Source: Vulcanimicrobium sp035943995 | GTDB taxonomy: Bacteria > Vulcanimicrobiota > Vulcanimicrobiia > Vulcanimicrobiales > Vulcanimicrobiaceae | Assembly: GCA_035943995.1 (NCBI GenBank) | Contig: DASZBS010000027.1 | Location: 1-64,000, forward strand | Direction of reading: 5' to 3' | Length of the DNA stretch: 64,000 nucleotides | Shown here: in pieces, positions 50,960 to 59,291 of the stretch | Numbering within the stretch: position 1 is the stretch's first letter | Layout of the letters: each line of letters starts with the position of its first letter | The notes under the pieces: generated by a model | What the model was told of the DNA's origin: nothing | What the model saw: only the letters and a program-made list of their open reading frames with translations | Databases searched by the model: none | Translations under genes and position numbers: made by a program

Positions 50960-51017
50960 CCCGGTCGCCTTCCGCACGAGCGGGAAACCCTCCCCCGCGT
51001 GCGAACCGACGGGCGTT

Positions 51018-51911
51018 GTGACGTTCGTGCAGGCGATGCTCCTTGCAGTACTGCAGGGCGTCAGCGAGTTGTTCCCGGTAAGCAGCCTAGGCCACACGGT
51101 CCTACTCCCGGCGCTGCTCCGCTGGAACGTCGACGAAAGCTCCGAATCATTCCTCGCCTTCGTCGTCGTCCTCCACCTTGGAACCGCCCTCGCCCTGATC
51201 GTCTTCTACCGAAACGACTGGATCGCAATAATCCGCGCCTTCATAGCGAGCGTGATCCGCGGCCGCTTCACCGACGACCCGAACGAACGCACAGCGTGGC
51301 TCCTGGTCGCCGGCACGATCCCAGTCGGCATCCTAGGCGTACTCCTGGAATCATACGTGAAGAAGCTGTTCGCATCCCCAATCCCGGTCTCGCTCTTCCT
51401 CTTCGCAAACGGCTTCATCATGCTACTCGGCGAATGGCTACGCCGCCGCCAACACCCGACAACGAACGCAAGCTCCCCACCACGAGCCGGCGCAGCACGC
51501 GACAAGCAATACCGCCGCCTCGATCAACTCACACCACGCGACGGCGTCTTCGTCGGCTTCGCACAATCACTCGCACTGCTCCCCGGGATCTCACGCTCGG
51601 GCTCGGCAATCGTCGCCGGCTTACTGCGCGACCTGCACCACGAAGACGCGGCCCGCTACTCGTTCCTTTTGGCAACGCCGATCATCCTCGCAGCAAGCCT
51701 CCTCGAATTCCCGAAACTCTTCGCACCCGACGCCCACGTCGTGCTCGTCCAGGCGGTCGTCGGCGGCATCGTCGCGGGCATCACCGCCTACGCATCGGTC
51801 GCGTTCCTCACGCGCTACTTCCGCCACAACGACCTCTCGCCGTTCGCCTGGTACTGCATCGCGGCGGGTGCGATCTCGTTCCTTCTCTTCGCCACGAAAG
51901 TAATCGCATGA
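51018..51911 (+). CDS. uppP: Undecaprenyl-diphosphatase
   Basis: 297 aa, start GTG 51018. Motifs: LLAVLQGVSELFPVSSLGHTVL (usual GLTEFLPISSxGH), GTIPVGILGVLLE, and LPGISRSGSAIVAGLLRDLHHEDAARYSFLLATPII. It recycles the undecaprenyl carrier for wall synthesis. Wobble bases are often A or C (CTA, ATA, GTA), unlike the G/C-ending neighbours, so the gene has an atypical composition. Its ATG region is divergent from the PilZ gene. A 4-bp overlap joins it to the next small gene. Confidence 0.92.
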   Translation: MTFVQAMLLAVLQGVSELFPVSSLGHTVLLPALLRWNVDESSESFLAFVVVLHLGTALALIVFYRNDWIAIIRAFIASVIRGRFTDDPNERTAWLLVAGTIPVGILGVLLESYVKKLFASPIPVSLFLFANGFIMLLGEWLRRRQHPTTNASSPPRAGAARDKQYRRLDQLTPRDGVFVGFAQSLALLPGISRSGSAIVAGLLRDLHHEDAARYSFLLATPIILAASLLEFPKLFAPDAHVVLVQAVVGGIVAGITAYASVAFLTRYFRHNDLSPFAWYCIAAGAISFLLFATKVIA

Positions 51912-52081
51912 AACAGCTTGCGCTGGTCCTCGCCGCCGTCTTCGTCGTCATCGCCATCCTGTACTGGACAGGGCACTTCATCCCAGCCGGTGTGCACGTG
52001 AAACACGGCATCGTAGCAGTCATCCTGGCGCTGCTGTGCCTGGTTTGGTACCGCTTCCAAAGCGCGGAACCAACGCGCTGA
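51908..52081 (+). CDS. Small two-helix membrane protein
   Basis: 57 aa from ATG 51908, overlapping uppP by 4 bp. Two hydrophobic helices, LALVLAAVFVVIAILYW and IVAVILALLCLVWYRF, separated by a short HFIPAGVHVKHG loop. No family recognised. The coupling to uppP suggests a linked role. Confidence 0.65.
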   Translation: MKQLALVLAAVFVVIAILYWTGHFIPAGVHVKHGIVAVILALLCLVWYRFQSAEPTR

Positions 52082-52098
52082 ACAACTCGATCGTGGCG

Positions 52099-52242
52099 GG
52101 CGGGGGGTCGTGCAGTGTTGTGGCGGGGACGTTCCCTCCAGCGCATCCTGCGCTTCCGGTCACTCGGTTCTCCGCTCGCTCCCGCCCTCCGGGCTCCGCT
52201 CGCTACGAAACGCCCCGCCACAACACCGCACGACCCCCCGCC
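52099..52242 (+). repeat. Hairpin element family, copy 2
   Basis: A 30-nt left arm (52099-52128) pairs with the right arm (52213-52242) with one mismatch. The 84-nt core (52129-52212) aligns well with copies 1 and 3. Core sub-hairpin GCGC-ATCCT-GCGC is visible. Same strand as copy 1, inverted relative to copy 3. The arm sequence (GGGGGGTCGTGC) differs from other copies. Confidence 0.88.
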
Positions 52243-52261
52243 AGGCACGGTTGAAACGATG

Positions 52262-52405
52262 TCAAAAAAATAAAAAAGGGGACGGTGGAGTTGCCCGTAC
52301 GCGCAGGGTGATCGACTTCGCTGAGAATTACAAAAGGGGAGCTCCGCTTCGGCAACCACCCTCCGCGTAGGGGCAACTCCAGCATCCCCTTTTTTTATTT
52401 TTTGA
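52262..52405. repeat. 144-bp inverted repeat nested between copies 2 and 3
   Basis: Two 49-nt arms, 52262-52310 and 52357-52405, are complementary except for a few positions. Each ends in TCA followed by an A6-7-T-A6-7 tract, then GGGGA, GGAGTTGCCC and a TACGCG-AGGGTG segment. The loop is 46 nt (52311-52356). The A/T-rich tips would give U runs on transcripts from either side. No coding potential. Confidence 0.85.
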
Positions 52406-52427
52406 TGCGAACAAAATCTTGCCGGGA

Positions 52428-52569
52428 GGCGGGGACGCGACGTTGTTGCGACGGGGCGTTGCGGAGTTCGCGGAGCCCGGAGGGCGGGAGCGAACGGAGC
52501 ACCGAGCGACCAGAGCCGCAGGATGCGGCGGCGGGAGCGTCCCCGGCGCAGCAACGTCGCGTCCCCGCC
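52428..52569 (-). repeat. Hairpin element family, copy 3 (inverted)
   Basis: A 29-nt arm (52428-52456) pairs with 52541-52569 with two mismatches. On the minus strand the 84-nt core matches copies 1 and 2. The sub-hairpin is CCGC-ATCCT-GCGG here, a base-pair-preserving change relative to GCGC-ATCCT-GCGC in copy 2. It ends 8 bp before the stop of the methylase-like gene. Confidence 0.88.
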
Positions 52570-52576
52570 GAGCCCC

Positions 52577-53491
52577 CTATCGGCTGCCAATCACGTAGAG
52601 CTCATCCTCATTAGGACTGACGATCTCGACATTGGGCCGATGCGCACGAACGAGCCGCTCGAACCGCGCAGCCTCCCGCGTAGTCGACTGCACGATCACA
52701 TGCCGCGCAGTATCCGCAGCGTCGAGCACATCGCCAATCGCGCGGTCGTAGCTAGCATCGTCATTGGTACCGCTGCCGAACACCGTATCGCGGTACAGCC
52801 GCTCGACGTTGAGATACGGATCCCCCTGCCACCACGCTTCCCACATCCACACCCGCGCATCGATCCGCTTCGCGCCACTGCGCCCGGGCGGTGCGAGATA
52901 CACCGCGTCGGCGCGAGCGTTGCCGAGTGTCGTGGCGAAGTCACCGCGGCGCACGGTGTTGCGCTTGCCGTTGTCCACGACCCAGCGTTCCGTCTCGCGG
53001 ATGTACAGCCACGCCAGCTCGCTGGGCGCGACGTCGACCATCTCGTCGGGATGGCGCGCCTTCAGCAGCCAGTGGCAGAGCACGTGCCACAGCCCCATCA
53101 CCGCAAGCCCGGTCTGGCCGTCGCTGCGCAACGCGTGCACGTTCGCGTGCCAGACGCCGAGATAGCGACACTGCTCCTCGCTGAAGAACACGCCTTCCCA
53201 CGCCCGGAACAAGTCCGTTGGGTAGATGCGCCCGGGCAACATTTCGACGACTTCCGCGACTTCGTTCTCGCGCAGGATCGTGAAGTCGTTCACCACGAGC
53301 CCTTCGCCGGCGCGCACGAACCATTCCAGCAGATCGCCGCCGTGCACCGCGATGCCGTGGCGCTTGAGCACGTTGAGGTGCGTCGGCAGCCCCATGAACG
53401 GGTCGACGAGGCTGGTGACGTCGCGCTCGCGGCACAGGTCGAGCAGACGGGTTCCGGAGACGCGTCTCGTGCGGGCGGGGAGCTCGATCAC
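52577..53491 (-). CDS. D12-class DNA adenine methylase-like protein with altered catalytic motif
   Basis: 304 aa, ATG 53491. LVDPFMGLPTHLNVLKRHGIAVHGGDLLEW resembles the SAM site of D12 (Dam-like) methylases (F-E-P-F-x-G-x-G). The second conserved site, normally DPPY, appears to be APPG in DAVYLAPPGRSG. The protein therefore keeps the fold but may not methylate adenine by the usual chemistry. It overlaps the HD-GYP-like gene by 4 bp on the same strand. Family and substrate are uncertain. Confidence 0.55.
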   Translation of the reverse strand: MIELPARTRRVSGTRLLDLCRERDVTSLVDPFMGLPTHLNVLKRHGIAVHGGDLLEWFVRAGEGLVVNDFTILRENEVAEVVEMLPGRIYPTDLFRAWEGVFFSEEQCRYLGVWHANVHALRSDGQTGLAVMGLWHVLCHWLLKARHPDEMVDVAPSELAWLYIRETERWVVDNGKRNTVRRGDFATTLGNARADAVYLAPPGRSGAKRIDARVWMWEAWWQGDPYLNVERLYRDTVFGSGTNDDASYDRAIGDVLDAADTARHVIVQSTTREAARFERLVRAHRPNVEIVSPNEDELYVIGSR

Positions 53492-54573
53492 GTGCGTGCT
53501 CCAAGGGTCGCGAGGTACGCGCGGATCACGTCGGGGTCGAACTGCGTCCCGGCGGCGGCGGTGAGCCGGCGTTGGACGTCGAGCGGGTCGAGCGCGTCGA
53601 CCGCCAGCGCGAGGCCCAGCACGCCGGCGAGCCGGTTCGTGTCGCCCTCTTCGTACCAGGCGGCCGAGGCGGCAAGGTAGGGCGAATCGGGCTCGTAGTG
53701 CGGGACCGCGGCGGCGATCTCGGCGGCGCGCCGGGCGACGGCGCCGCGGCGGTCGCGTGCCAGGCGCGAGAGCGGGTCGAAGTCGTCGTGTACGACGACG
53801 TCGGCGGCGTGGCCGAGGGCGAGCAGGCGCGCGAGGCGGCCGGCGCGGCTCGGGTCGAGGTCGAGGCGGGCGGCGAGCGCGCCGGCGAGCGCGGCGAGGC
53901 GCTCGCTGCGGCCGGGGTTGCGCGCGTCGCGCGCGTCGATGCGTGCCGCGAGCGCCGCGAGGGCGGGGTCGTCGTCGAGGGCGGGCACGCCGGGGTCGAG
54001 CGGCTCGTCCCAGCGTCCCGGGTTGGCCGCGATGAACTCGCGGAACGCACGCACGAGGTCGATGCGGAAGCGGCGGCCGCTGTCGCCGACGATCGTGAAC
54101 AGCGCCTCCTCGGGGCCGCGCGGCTCGTCCGTGTCTTCGACCGCCTCGAGGAAGGCGTGGACGATCCCCAGCGCCGCGGCTTCGGTGGGGATGCCGTCCC
54201 AGCGCAGGCGGTCGGGGATCCCGGTGCCGTCGTCGTGCTCGCGGTGCCAGCGCACGATGTCGGCGGCTTGGGGCGGCAGCCCGGGGAGGGCCGCGACGAT
54301 GCGCGCGCCGTGGAGCGGGGCGTCGGCGAGCGCGAACAGGCGGGCGTGCGGGCTCGCGTCGGGCGTCAGCACGACGTCGACCAGGCCGACCTCGGCGAGC
54401 GCGCCGCCCACCCAGGCGGCGGCGACCGTGGCTTCGTCGCCGCGGCGGTGCGCGGCAAAGCGCGCGGCAAGCGCGGCACGGCGCCCGCCGAAGCCCAGCC
54501 GCCGGCCCGCGAATGCGTCGCCGACCGCGCTGTACAACCCGAGAGCGCCGTCCGGTACAACAGGAACCGTCAT
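53488..54573 (-). CDS. Degenerate HD-GYP domain protein
   Basis: 361 aa, ATG 54573. The GYP half is clear: DIVRWHREHDDGTGIPDRLRWDGIPTEAAALGIVHAFLEAVED. The HD half is lost: the place of HDIGK reads VGGALAEVGL, so metal-dependent phosphodiesterase activity is unlikely. The C-terminal 140 residues are Asp/Ala/Arg-rich helices of unknown role. The downstream methylase-like gene overlaps by 4 bp, so the two act together. Neither has a close functional guess. Confidence 0.65.
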   Translation of the reverse strand: MTVPVVPDGALGLYSAVGDAFAGRRLGFGGRRAALAARFAAHRRGDEATVAAAWVGGALAEVGLVDVVLTPDASPHARLFALADAPLHGARIVAALPGLPPQAADIVRWHREHDDGTGIPDRLRWDGIPTEAAALGIVHAFLEAVEDTDEPRGPEEALFTIVGDSGRRFRIDLVRAFREFIAANPGRWDEPLDPGVPALDDDPALAALAARIDARDARNPGRSERLAALAGALAARLDLDPSRAGRLARLLALGHAADVVVHDDFDPLSRLARDRRGAVARRAAEIAAAVPHYEPDSPYLAASAAWYEEGDTNRLAGVLGLALAVDALDPLDVQRRLTAAAGTQFDPDVIRAYLATLGART

Positions 54574-54623
54574 CCTGGTCGGACGACGTTCACCGCACCG
54601 TGCCGAAACCCTCACTCGCCACC

Positions 54624-55622
54624 ATGCCGAACGCCCGCGACGGGTTCGTCGGCGCGATTGGCGACACGCCGCTCATCGCGCTGCCGAAGCTTTCCGCCGC
54701 GATCGGGCGCACGATCCTGGGCAAGGCGGAGTTTCTCAACCCCGGCGGCTCGGTCAAGGATCGCGCGGCGCGCGGCATCATCGAGGACTTCGAGGCGCGC
54801 GGTCTGCTCGCGCCGGGCGGCGTCGTCGTGGAAGGCACGGCGGGCAATACCGGGATCGGGTTGACGCTGGTCGGTAACGCGCGCGGGTATCGCACGATCA
54901 TCGTGATGCCCGACGACCAGGCGCCCGAGAAATACGGCTTGCTGCGCGCGTTCGGGGCCGATCTGCGCGTCGTCGAGGCCGCGCCGTACACGAACGAGGC
55001 GAACTACTACCATGAAGCGCGGCGGATCGCGGAGTCGATCCCCGGCGCGGTGTGGGCGAACCAGTTCGAGAACACGGCGAACCGCGACGCGCACGAGCGC
55101 ACCACCGGGCCGGAGATCATCGCGCAGACCGGCGGTACGCTGGCGGCGTTCGTCGCTGCGGCCGGGACGGGCGGGACCATTGCGGGCGTCGGGCGTGCGC
55201 TCAAGGCGTACGATCCCGCGATTCGCGTCGTGCTCGCCGATCCGTACGGCTCGGCGCTGTATAGCTTCGTGAAGAGCGGAACGATGGATGTCGAGGGCGA
55301 TTCGAACGCGGAGGGGATCGGGATCAAGCGGATCGTCGCGAACTTCCGGGGCGCGCCGGTCGACGATGCGGTGCGCGTCGACGATCGCACGCTCACCGAG
55401 ATGGCGCATTGGCTCGTGCGCGAAGAAGGGCTCTTCGTCGGCGGTTCCGCGGCGGTCAACGTTGCGGCTGCCGCGCGGTACGCGCGCACGCTGCCGGCCG
55501 GCAGCAGCGTGGTGACGGTGCTGTGCGACGGCGGGGACCGCTACCGGTCGCGGTTGTACGATGCCGCGTGGCTTCGCGAGAACGACGTGGTGCCGACGGC
55601 GACGGATCTTGCGTTCCTATGA
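54624..55622 (+). CDS. cysK: Cysteine synthase / cystathionine beta-synthase family PLP enzyme
   Basis: 332 aa from ATG 54624. The PLP lysine is in LNPGGSVKDRAARGII, followed by VEGTAGNTGIGLTLVG, FENTANRDAHERTTGPEI, AAGTGGTIAGVGRALK and VTVLCDGGDRYRS. It makes cysteine from O-acetylserine or O-phosphoserine. The TGA overlaps moaC. It is the first gene of the moaC-mogA-fol cluster. Confidence 0.9.
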   Translation: MPNARDGFVGAIGDTPLIALPKLSAAIGRTILGKAEFLNPGGSVKDRAARGIIEDFEARGLLAPGGVVVEGTAGNTGIGLTLVGNARGYRTIIVMPDDQAPEKYGLLRAFGADLRVVEAAPYTNEANYYHEARRIAESIPGAVWANQFENTANRDAHERTTGPEIIAQTGGTLAAFVAAAGTGGTIAGVGRALKAYDPAIRVVLADPYGSALYSFVKSGTMDVEGDSNAEGIGIKRIVANFRGAPVDDAVRVDDRTLTEMAHWLVREEGLFVGGSAAVNVAAAARYARTLPAGSSVVTVLCDGGDRYRSRLYDAAWLRENDVVPTATDLAFL

Positions 55623-56101
55623 CGATGTCGAAGCTCTCGCACGTGCGCGAGGACGGCTCGCTCGTCATGGTCGACGTCGGTGCGAAGCCGGCGACCGCGC
55701 GGACCGCGCGCGCCGAAGCGCGCGTGCGCTTGAGCCCGGCGGCCGCCGAGGCGCTGCGCGCGGCGACGCTGCCGAAGGGCGATGCGTTCGCCGCCGCGCA
55801 ACTCGCGGGTATCATGGCGGCGAAGCGCACCGGCGACCTGATCCCGCTCGCGCATCCGATCCCGCTGGGCGCGGTCGACGTCGACTTCGCGTGGGACGGT
55901 GCGACGACGCTGCGCATCGCGACGCGCGCGACGACCGTCGGCCAGACCGGCGTCGAGATGGAAGCGATGGTCGCGGCGACCGTCGCCGCGCTGACGATCT
56001 ACGACATGTGCAAAGCCGTCGACAAGGGGATCGTGGTCGAGAGCGTTCGGCTGGTGGAGAAGACCGGCGGCAAATCGGGCGACTGGCGGCCGCCGGCATG
56101 A
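55619..56101 (+). CDS. moaC: Cyclic pyranopterin monophosphate synthase
   Basis: 160 aa from ATG 55619. Motifs: LSHVREDGSLVMVDVGAKPAT, GIMAAKRTGDLIPLAHPIPLGAVDVDF, TGVEMEAMVAATVAALTIYDMCKAVDKG and VRLVEKTGGKSGDW. It forms cyclic pyranopterin monophosphate in molybdopterin synthesis. 4-bp overlaps on both sides link it to cysK and mogA. Confidence 0.96.
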   Translation: MTMSKLSHVREDGSLVMVDVGAKPATARTARAEARVRLSPAAAEALRAATLPKGDAFAAAQLAGIMAAKRTGDLIPLAHPIPLGAVDVDFAWDGATTLRIATRATTVGQTGVEMEAMVAATVAALTIYDMCKAVDKGIVVESVRLVEKTGGKSGDWRPPA

Positions 56102-56616
56102 CGGAGCGTACCGTCCATCCCGTGTCGATCATCATCCTGTCGGATCGGGCGCACTCCGGCGAACGGCCCGACGCCTGCCTCCCCGTGATGAAAGACGCGC
56201 TGCTCGGCAACCCGCTCGCCGTCGACGACGAGCGCGTGCTGCCCGACGACCCGGCCGCGCTTCAGGCCGCGCTCATCGAGCTGTGTGAAGGGCCGACGCG
56301 GCTCGTGCTGACGTCCGGCGGCACCGGGCTGGGTGTTCGGGATCGCACGCCGCAAGCGACCGTGGCGGTGCTCGACTTCGAGGTGCCCGGCATCGCGGAG
56401 GCGATGCGCGCGGCGTCGATGCGGCATACGCGCGGCGCGATGCTGTCGCGCGCGGTCGCGGGTGTGCGCAACCGCTCGCTGATCGTCAACTTGCCCGGCA
56501 GCCCGAAAGCCGTCCGCGAGACGCTCGACGCCATCGCGGGCGCGCTGCCGCACGCGCTGGATCTGCTTGCGGACGTCGCAACAGATCAGCATCCCACGGG
56601 GTACCACGAAGGGTGA
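56098..56616 (+). CDS. mogA: Molybdopterin adenylyltransferase (MogA/MoaB family)
   Basis: 172 aa from ATG 56098. Motifs: SIIILSDRAHSGERPD, LVLTSGGTGLGVRDRTPQAT, AMRAASMRHTRGAMLSRAVAGVRN and IVNLPGSPKAVRETLDAI. It adenylates molybdopterin before MoeA inserts molybdate. Coupled to moaC and folC by 4-bp overlaps. Confidence 0.93.
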   Translation: MTERTVHPVSIIILSDRAHSGERPDACLPVMKDALLGNPLAVDDERVLPDDPAALQAALIELCEGPTRLVLTSGGTGLGVRDRTPQATVAVLDFEVPGIAEAMRAASMRHTRGAMLSRAVAGVRNRSLIVNLPGSPKAVRETLDAIAGALPHALDLLADVATDQHPTGYHEG

Positions 56617-57935
56617 CCTTCCAGTCGGCGCAGTCCTACCTGCTTGGGCTGATCAACGAGAACGCGTCGCGGCGGATGCCCAACCGCCTCGATCGTATCG
56701 TCGCGTTCCTCGAAGCGCTGGGCAACCCGCAGGACGCGTACCCGACGGTCCACGTCGCGGGCACGAGCGGCAAAGGGTCCACGTCCACGATGATCGCGGC
56801 GGCGCTGCAAGCATCGGGCAAGCGCACGGGGCTGCACACCAAGCCGCACCTCACCAGCGTGACGGAACGCGCGCGCGTCGACGGGCTCGCGATCCCCGAA
56901 GACCAGTTCGGCGACCTGATCGGCGAGATGCAGAGCGCGGTCGACCGCATCGCGTTCGAGTACGGCCGCCCGACGTATTACGAGACGCTGCTCGCGCTCG
57001 CGTTCTTGTGGTTCGCGCGCTGCGAGGTGGACGTCGCCGTGATCGAGGCCGGCATCGGCGGCACGCTCGACGGAACGAACGTGCTGCGCCCGCAAGTCGC
57101 CGTCATCACCAACGTCGCGCTCGACCACACCGACATCCTCGGCGACACGGTCGAAGACATCGCGCGCGACAAGGCGGGCATCGCCAAAGCCGGCATCCCG
57201 CTCGTGAGCTTCGTGCGCGCCCCGGGTGCACGCCGCATCATCGAGCGCGCGTGCGCCGCCGCGGGCGCGCCGTTCGTGTCCGTCGCCGACACCGTGACGA
57301 TCGAGCCGCGGCGCGGCGAGCGCTACGGCCAGTCGTTCGCGCTGACCACACCCGACGACCGCTACGAGATCTCGCTCCCCGTGCTCGGCGACTTTCAGCA
57401 AGAGAACGCGGCGACCGCGGTGCGCGCGCTCGAGCAGCTCGGTCCGGGGTTGCGGCCGTCGCGCGAGCAGATCGAAAGCGGGCTCGCGCGCACGGTGATC
57501 CCGGGCCGCATGGAGTTCTTCCCGTCGCATCCCGGCGTGGTGTTCGACATCGCGCACAACCCGGACAAGGCGGAGCACCTCGCGCACGCGCTGGCGCAGA
57601 CGTTTCCGGACCGGCGCTTCACGTTCGTGATGGCAATCGGCGAGTCGAAGGACGCGGCGCAGGTGATCCAGCCGTTCCTGGCGCTGCACGGGTCGTTCAC
57701 GTTCACGACGTTCTCGGTCGCCGGGCGCAACGCGTCGCGGCCGCAGCGGCTCGCGTCGATCACCGGCGAGATGGGCGGCTGGGGGCGTGCGATCACCGAC
57801 CCCGTCGAAGCGTTCTCGATCGCGCGGCGTAACGCCGAAGGCGACGACATCATCGTCGTCACCGGCTCGACGTTCGTCGTCGCCGAGCTGCGCGAATGGT
57901 GGATGGCGAACGTTCAGTCCAACTCGAATGTCTAA
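56613..57935 (+). CDS. folC: Folylpolyglutamate/dihydrofolate synthase
   Basis: 440 aa, start GTG 56613. Motifs: ATP loop VHVAGTSGKGSTSTMIAAAL, HLTSVTERARVDG, AGIGGTLDGTNVL and TNVALDHTDILGDTVEDIARDKAGI, DIAHNPDKAEHLA. It adds glutamates to folates and may make dihydrofolate. It overlaps folP by 8 bp. Confidence 0.94.
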   Translation: MTFQSAQSYLLGLINENASRRMPNRLDRIVAFLEALGNPQDAYPTVHVAGTSGKGSTSTMIAAALQASGKRTGLHTKPHLTSVTERARVDGLAIPEDQFGDLIGEMQSAVDRIAFEYGRPTYYETLLALAFLWFARCEVDVAVIEAGIGGTLDGTNVLRPQVAVITNVALDHTDILGDTVEDIARDKAGIAKAGIPLVSFVRAPGARRIIERACAAAGAPFVSVADTVTIEPRRGERYGQSFALTTPDDRYEISLPVLGDFQQENAATAVRALEQLGPGLRPSREQIESGLARTVIPGRMEFFPSHPGVVFDIAHNPDKAEHLAHALAQTFPDRRFTFVMAIGESKDAAQVIQPFLALHGSFTFTTFSVAGRNASRPQRLASITGEMGGWGRAITDPVEAFSIARRNAEGDDIIVVTGSTFVVAELREWWMANVQSNSNV

Positions 57936-58797
57936 CCGCGCGGTGACGGCGCGCGGCGCGCTGCGCGTGCGCGGGCGCGTGCTTCCGTGGGGCGTGCGAA
58001 CGTACGTCATGGGGATCGTGAACGTGTCGCCGGACTCGTTCTCCGGCGACGGCGTGCAGGGGGCCGATGCGGCACGCGCGCGTGCGCTGGGCGAGCTGGC
58101 GGACGGCGCCGACATCGTCGACGTCGGCGCGGAGTCGACCCGGCCCGGGCACCGGCCCATCGATTCAGCGACGGAACGCGCGCGTTTGCTGCCCGCGCTC
58201 GCGGCGTTGCGCGCGGCGGCGCCGGATGCGATCGTCTCCGTCGACACGTTCAAGGCCGCCGTGTACCGCGACGCGCACGCCGCCGGCGGGGACGTGCTCA
58301 ACTCGATCTGGGGCGCGTCCGACGAGCTGATCGCCGCGTGCGTGGAGACGAGCTCGCCGATCGTCGTGATGCACAACAAGGCCGTCGCGATGTACGAGCG
58401 CGACGTCGTCGACGAGGTGCTCGCGTCGCTCGATGCGGCCGCCGCGCGCTGCGTGCGCGCCGGCATCCCCGCCGAGCACGTGATCCTCGACCCCGGCATC
58501 GGCTTCGGCAAGCTCCCCGAACATAATTTGCCGGTGTTGCGCGCGCTGGACCGGCTCGTCGCGCTCGGCTTTCCGACGCTGCTGGGGACATCGCGCAAAT
58601 CGACGATCGGTAAGCTCACGGGGCGCGGCGTCGACGCGCGCGAGCTCGGGACGGCCGCGGCGATCGCGCTCGCGATCGACGCGGGCATCGACGTGGTGCG
58701 CGTGCATGACGTCCCGGGTCAGCGCGACGCCGTCCGCGTCGCCGACGCGATCGTGCGCGGCTGGCGCCCCGACGGCTGGGCCGAGCGCCTTCCGTGA
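57928..58797 (+). CDS. folP: Dihydropteroate synthase
   Basis: 289 aa from ATG 57928. Motifs: MGIVNVSPDSFSGDG, DIVDVGAESTRPGH, SVDTFKAAVYRDA, VMHNKA, ILDPGIGFGK and TLLGTSRKSTIG. It joins pABA to the pterin diphosphate. The C-terminus RLP is followed by a stop inside the first unit of a 20-bp tandem duplication. Upstream of folK. Confidence 0.95.
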   Translation: MSNRAVTARGALRVRGRVLPWGVRTYVMGIVNVSPDSFSGDGVQGADAARARALGELADGADIVDVGAESTRPGHRPIDSATERARLLPALAALRAAAPDAIVSVDTFKAAVYRDAHAAGGDVLNSIWGASDELIAACVETSSPIVVMHNKAVAMYERDVVDEVLASLDAAAARCVRAGIPAEHVILDPGIGFGKLPEHNLPVLRALDRLVALGFPTLLGTSRKSTIGKLTGRGVDARELGTAAAIALAIDAGIDVVRVHDVPGQRDAVRVADAIVRGWRPDGWAERLP

Positions 58798-58818
58798 AGG
58801 CCGAGCGCCTGCCGTGAA
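58779..58818 (+). repeat. 20-bp tandem duplication at the folP stop
   Basis: GGCCGAGCGCCTTCCGTGAA (58779-58798) is repeated next to it with one change (58799-58818). The first unit carries the folP TGA; the second lies in the folP-folK gap. A recent slippage or duplication is likely. Confidence 0.7.
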
Positions 58819-58826
58819 CGGCTAAC

Positions 58827-59291
58827 GTGCCGGTCGCGGCGATCGGCATCGGCTCGAACGACGGTGACGCCGAAGCGAACGTTCGGGACGCGTTCGGCCG
58901 TCTCACCGAAACCGGCACGGTGCTAGCGCGTTCGTCCCTCTACCGCACCGCTCCGTGGGGCGTTGCCGGCCAGCCGCCGTTCGTCAACGCGGCCGCGCTC
59001 GTCGACACCGCGCTCGACCCGCACGCGCTGCTCGCCGCGCTCAAACGCATCGAAACCGAAGCCGGGCGCGTGACGACGTTCCGCTGGGGGCCGCGCGTGC
59101 TCGACCTCGACATCCTCGTCTACGGTGACGTGCGGCTCGCCGGTCCCGAGCTGACGATCCCGCACGCCCGGCTCCACGAGCGTGCTTTCGCGCTGGTCCC
59201 GCTCGCGGAGATCGACGCGCGCTACGCCGGCTTGCGCGATGCGCTGCCGCCCGGAGAGCGCGCCGGCGTCGTCGAACTGGCACCGCGATGA
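58827..59291 (+). CDS. folK: 2-amino-4-hydroxy-6-hydroxymethyldihydropteridine diphosphokinase
   Basis: 154 aa, start GTG 58827. Motifs: AIGIGSNDGDAEANVRDAF, SSLYRTAPWG, QPPFVNAAALVDT, and FRWGPRVLDLDILVYGDVRL, IPHARLHERAFALVPL. It pyrophosphorylates the pterin before folP. folB is not between folP and folK here. Overlaps the next gene by 4 bp. Confidence 0.95.
   Translation: MPVAAIGIGSNDGDAEANVRDAFGRLTETGTVLARSSLYRTAPWGVAGQPPFVNAAALVDTALDPHALLAALKRIETEAGRVTTFRWGPRVLDLDILVYGDVRLAGPELTIPHARLHERAFALVPLAEIDARYAGLRDALPPGERAGVVELAPR

Noticed and set aside
52082..52576. CRISPR array or IS element in the repeat island
   Set aside because: No regularly spaced direct repeats and no transposase frame; the repeats are inverted and nested.
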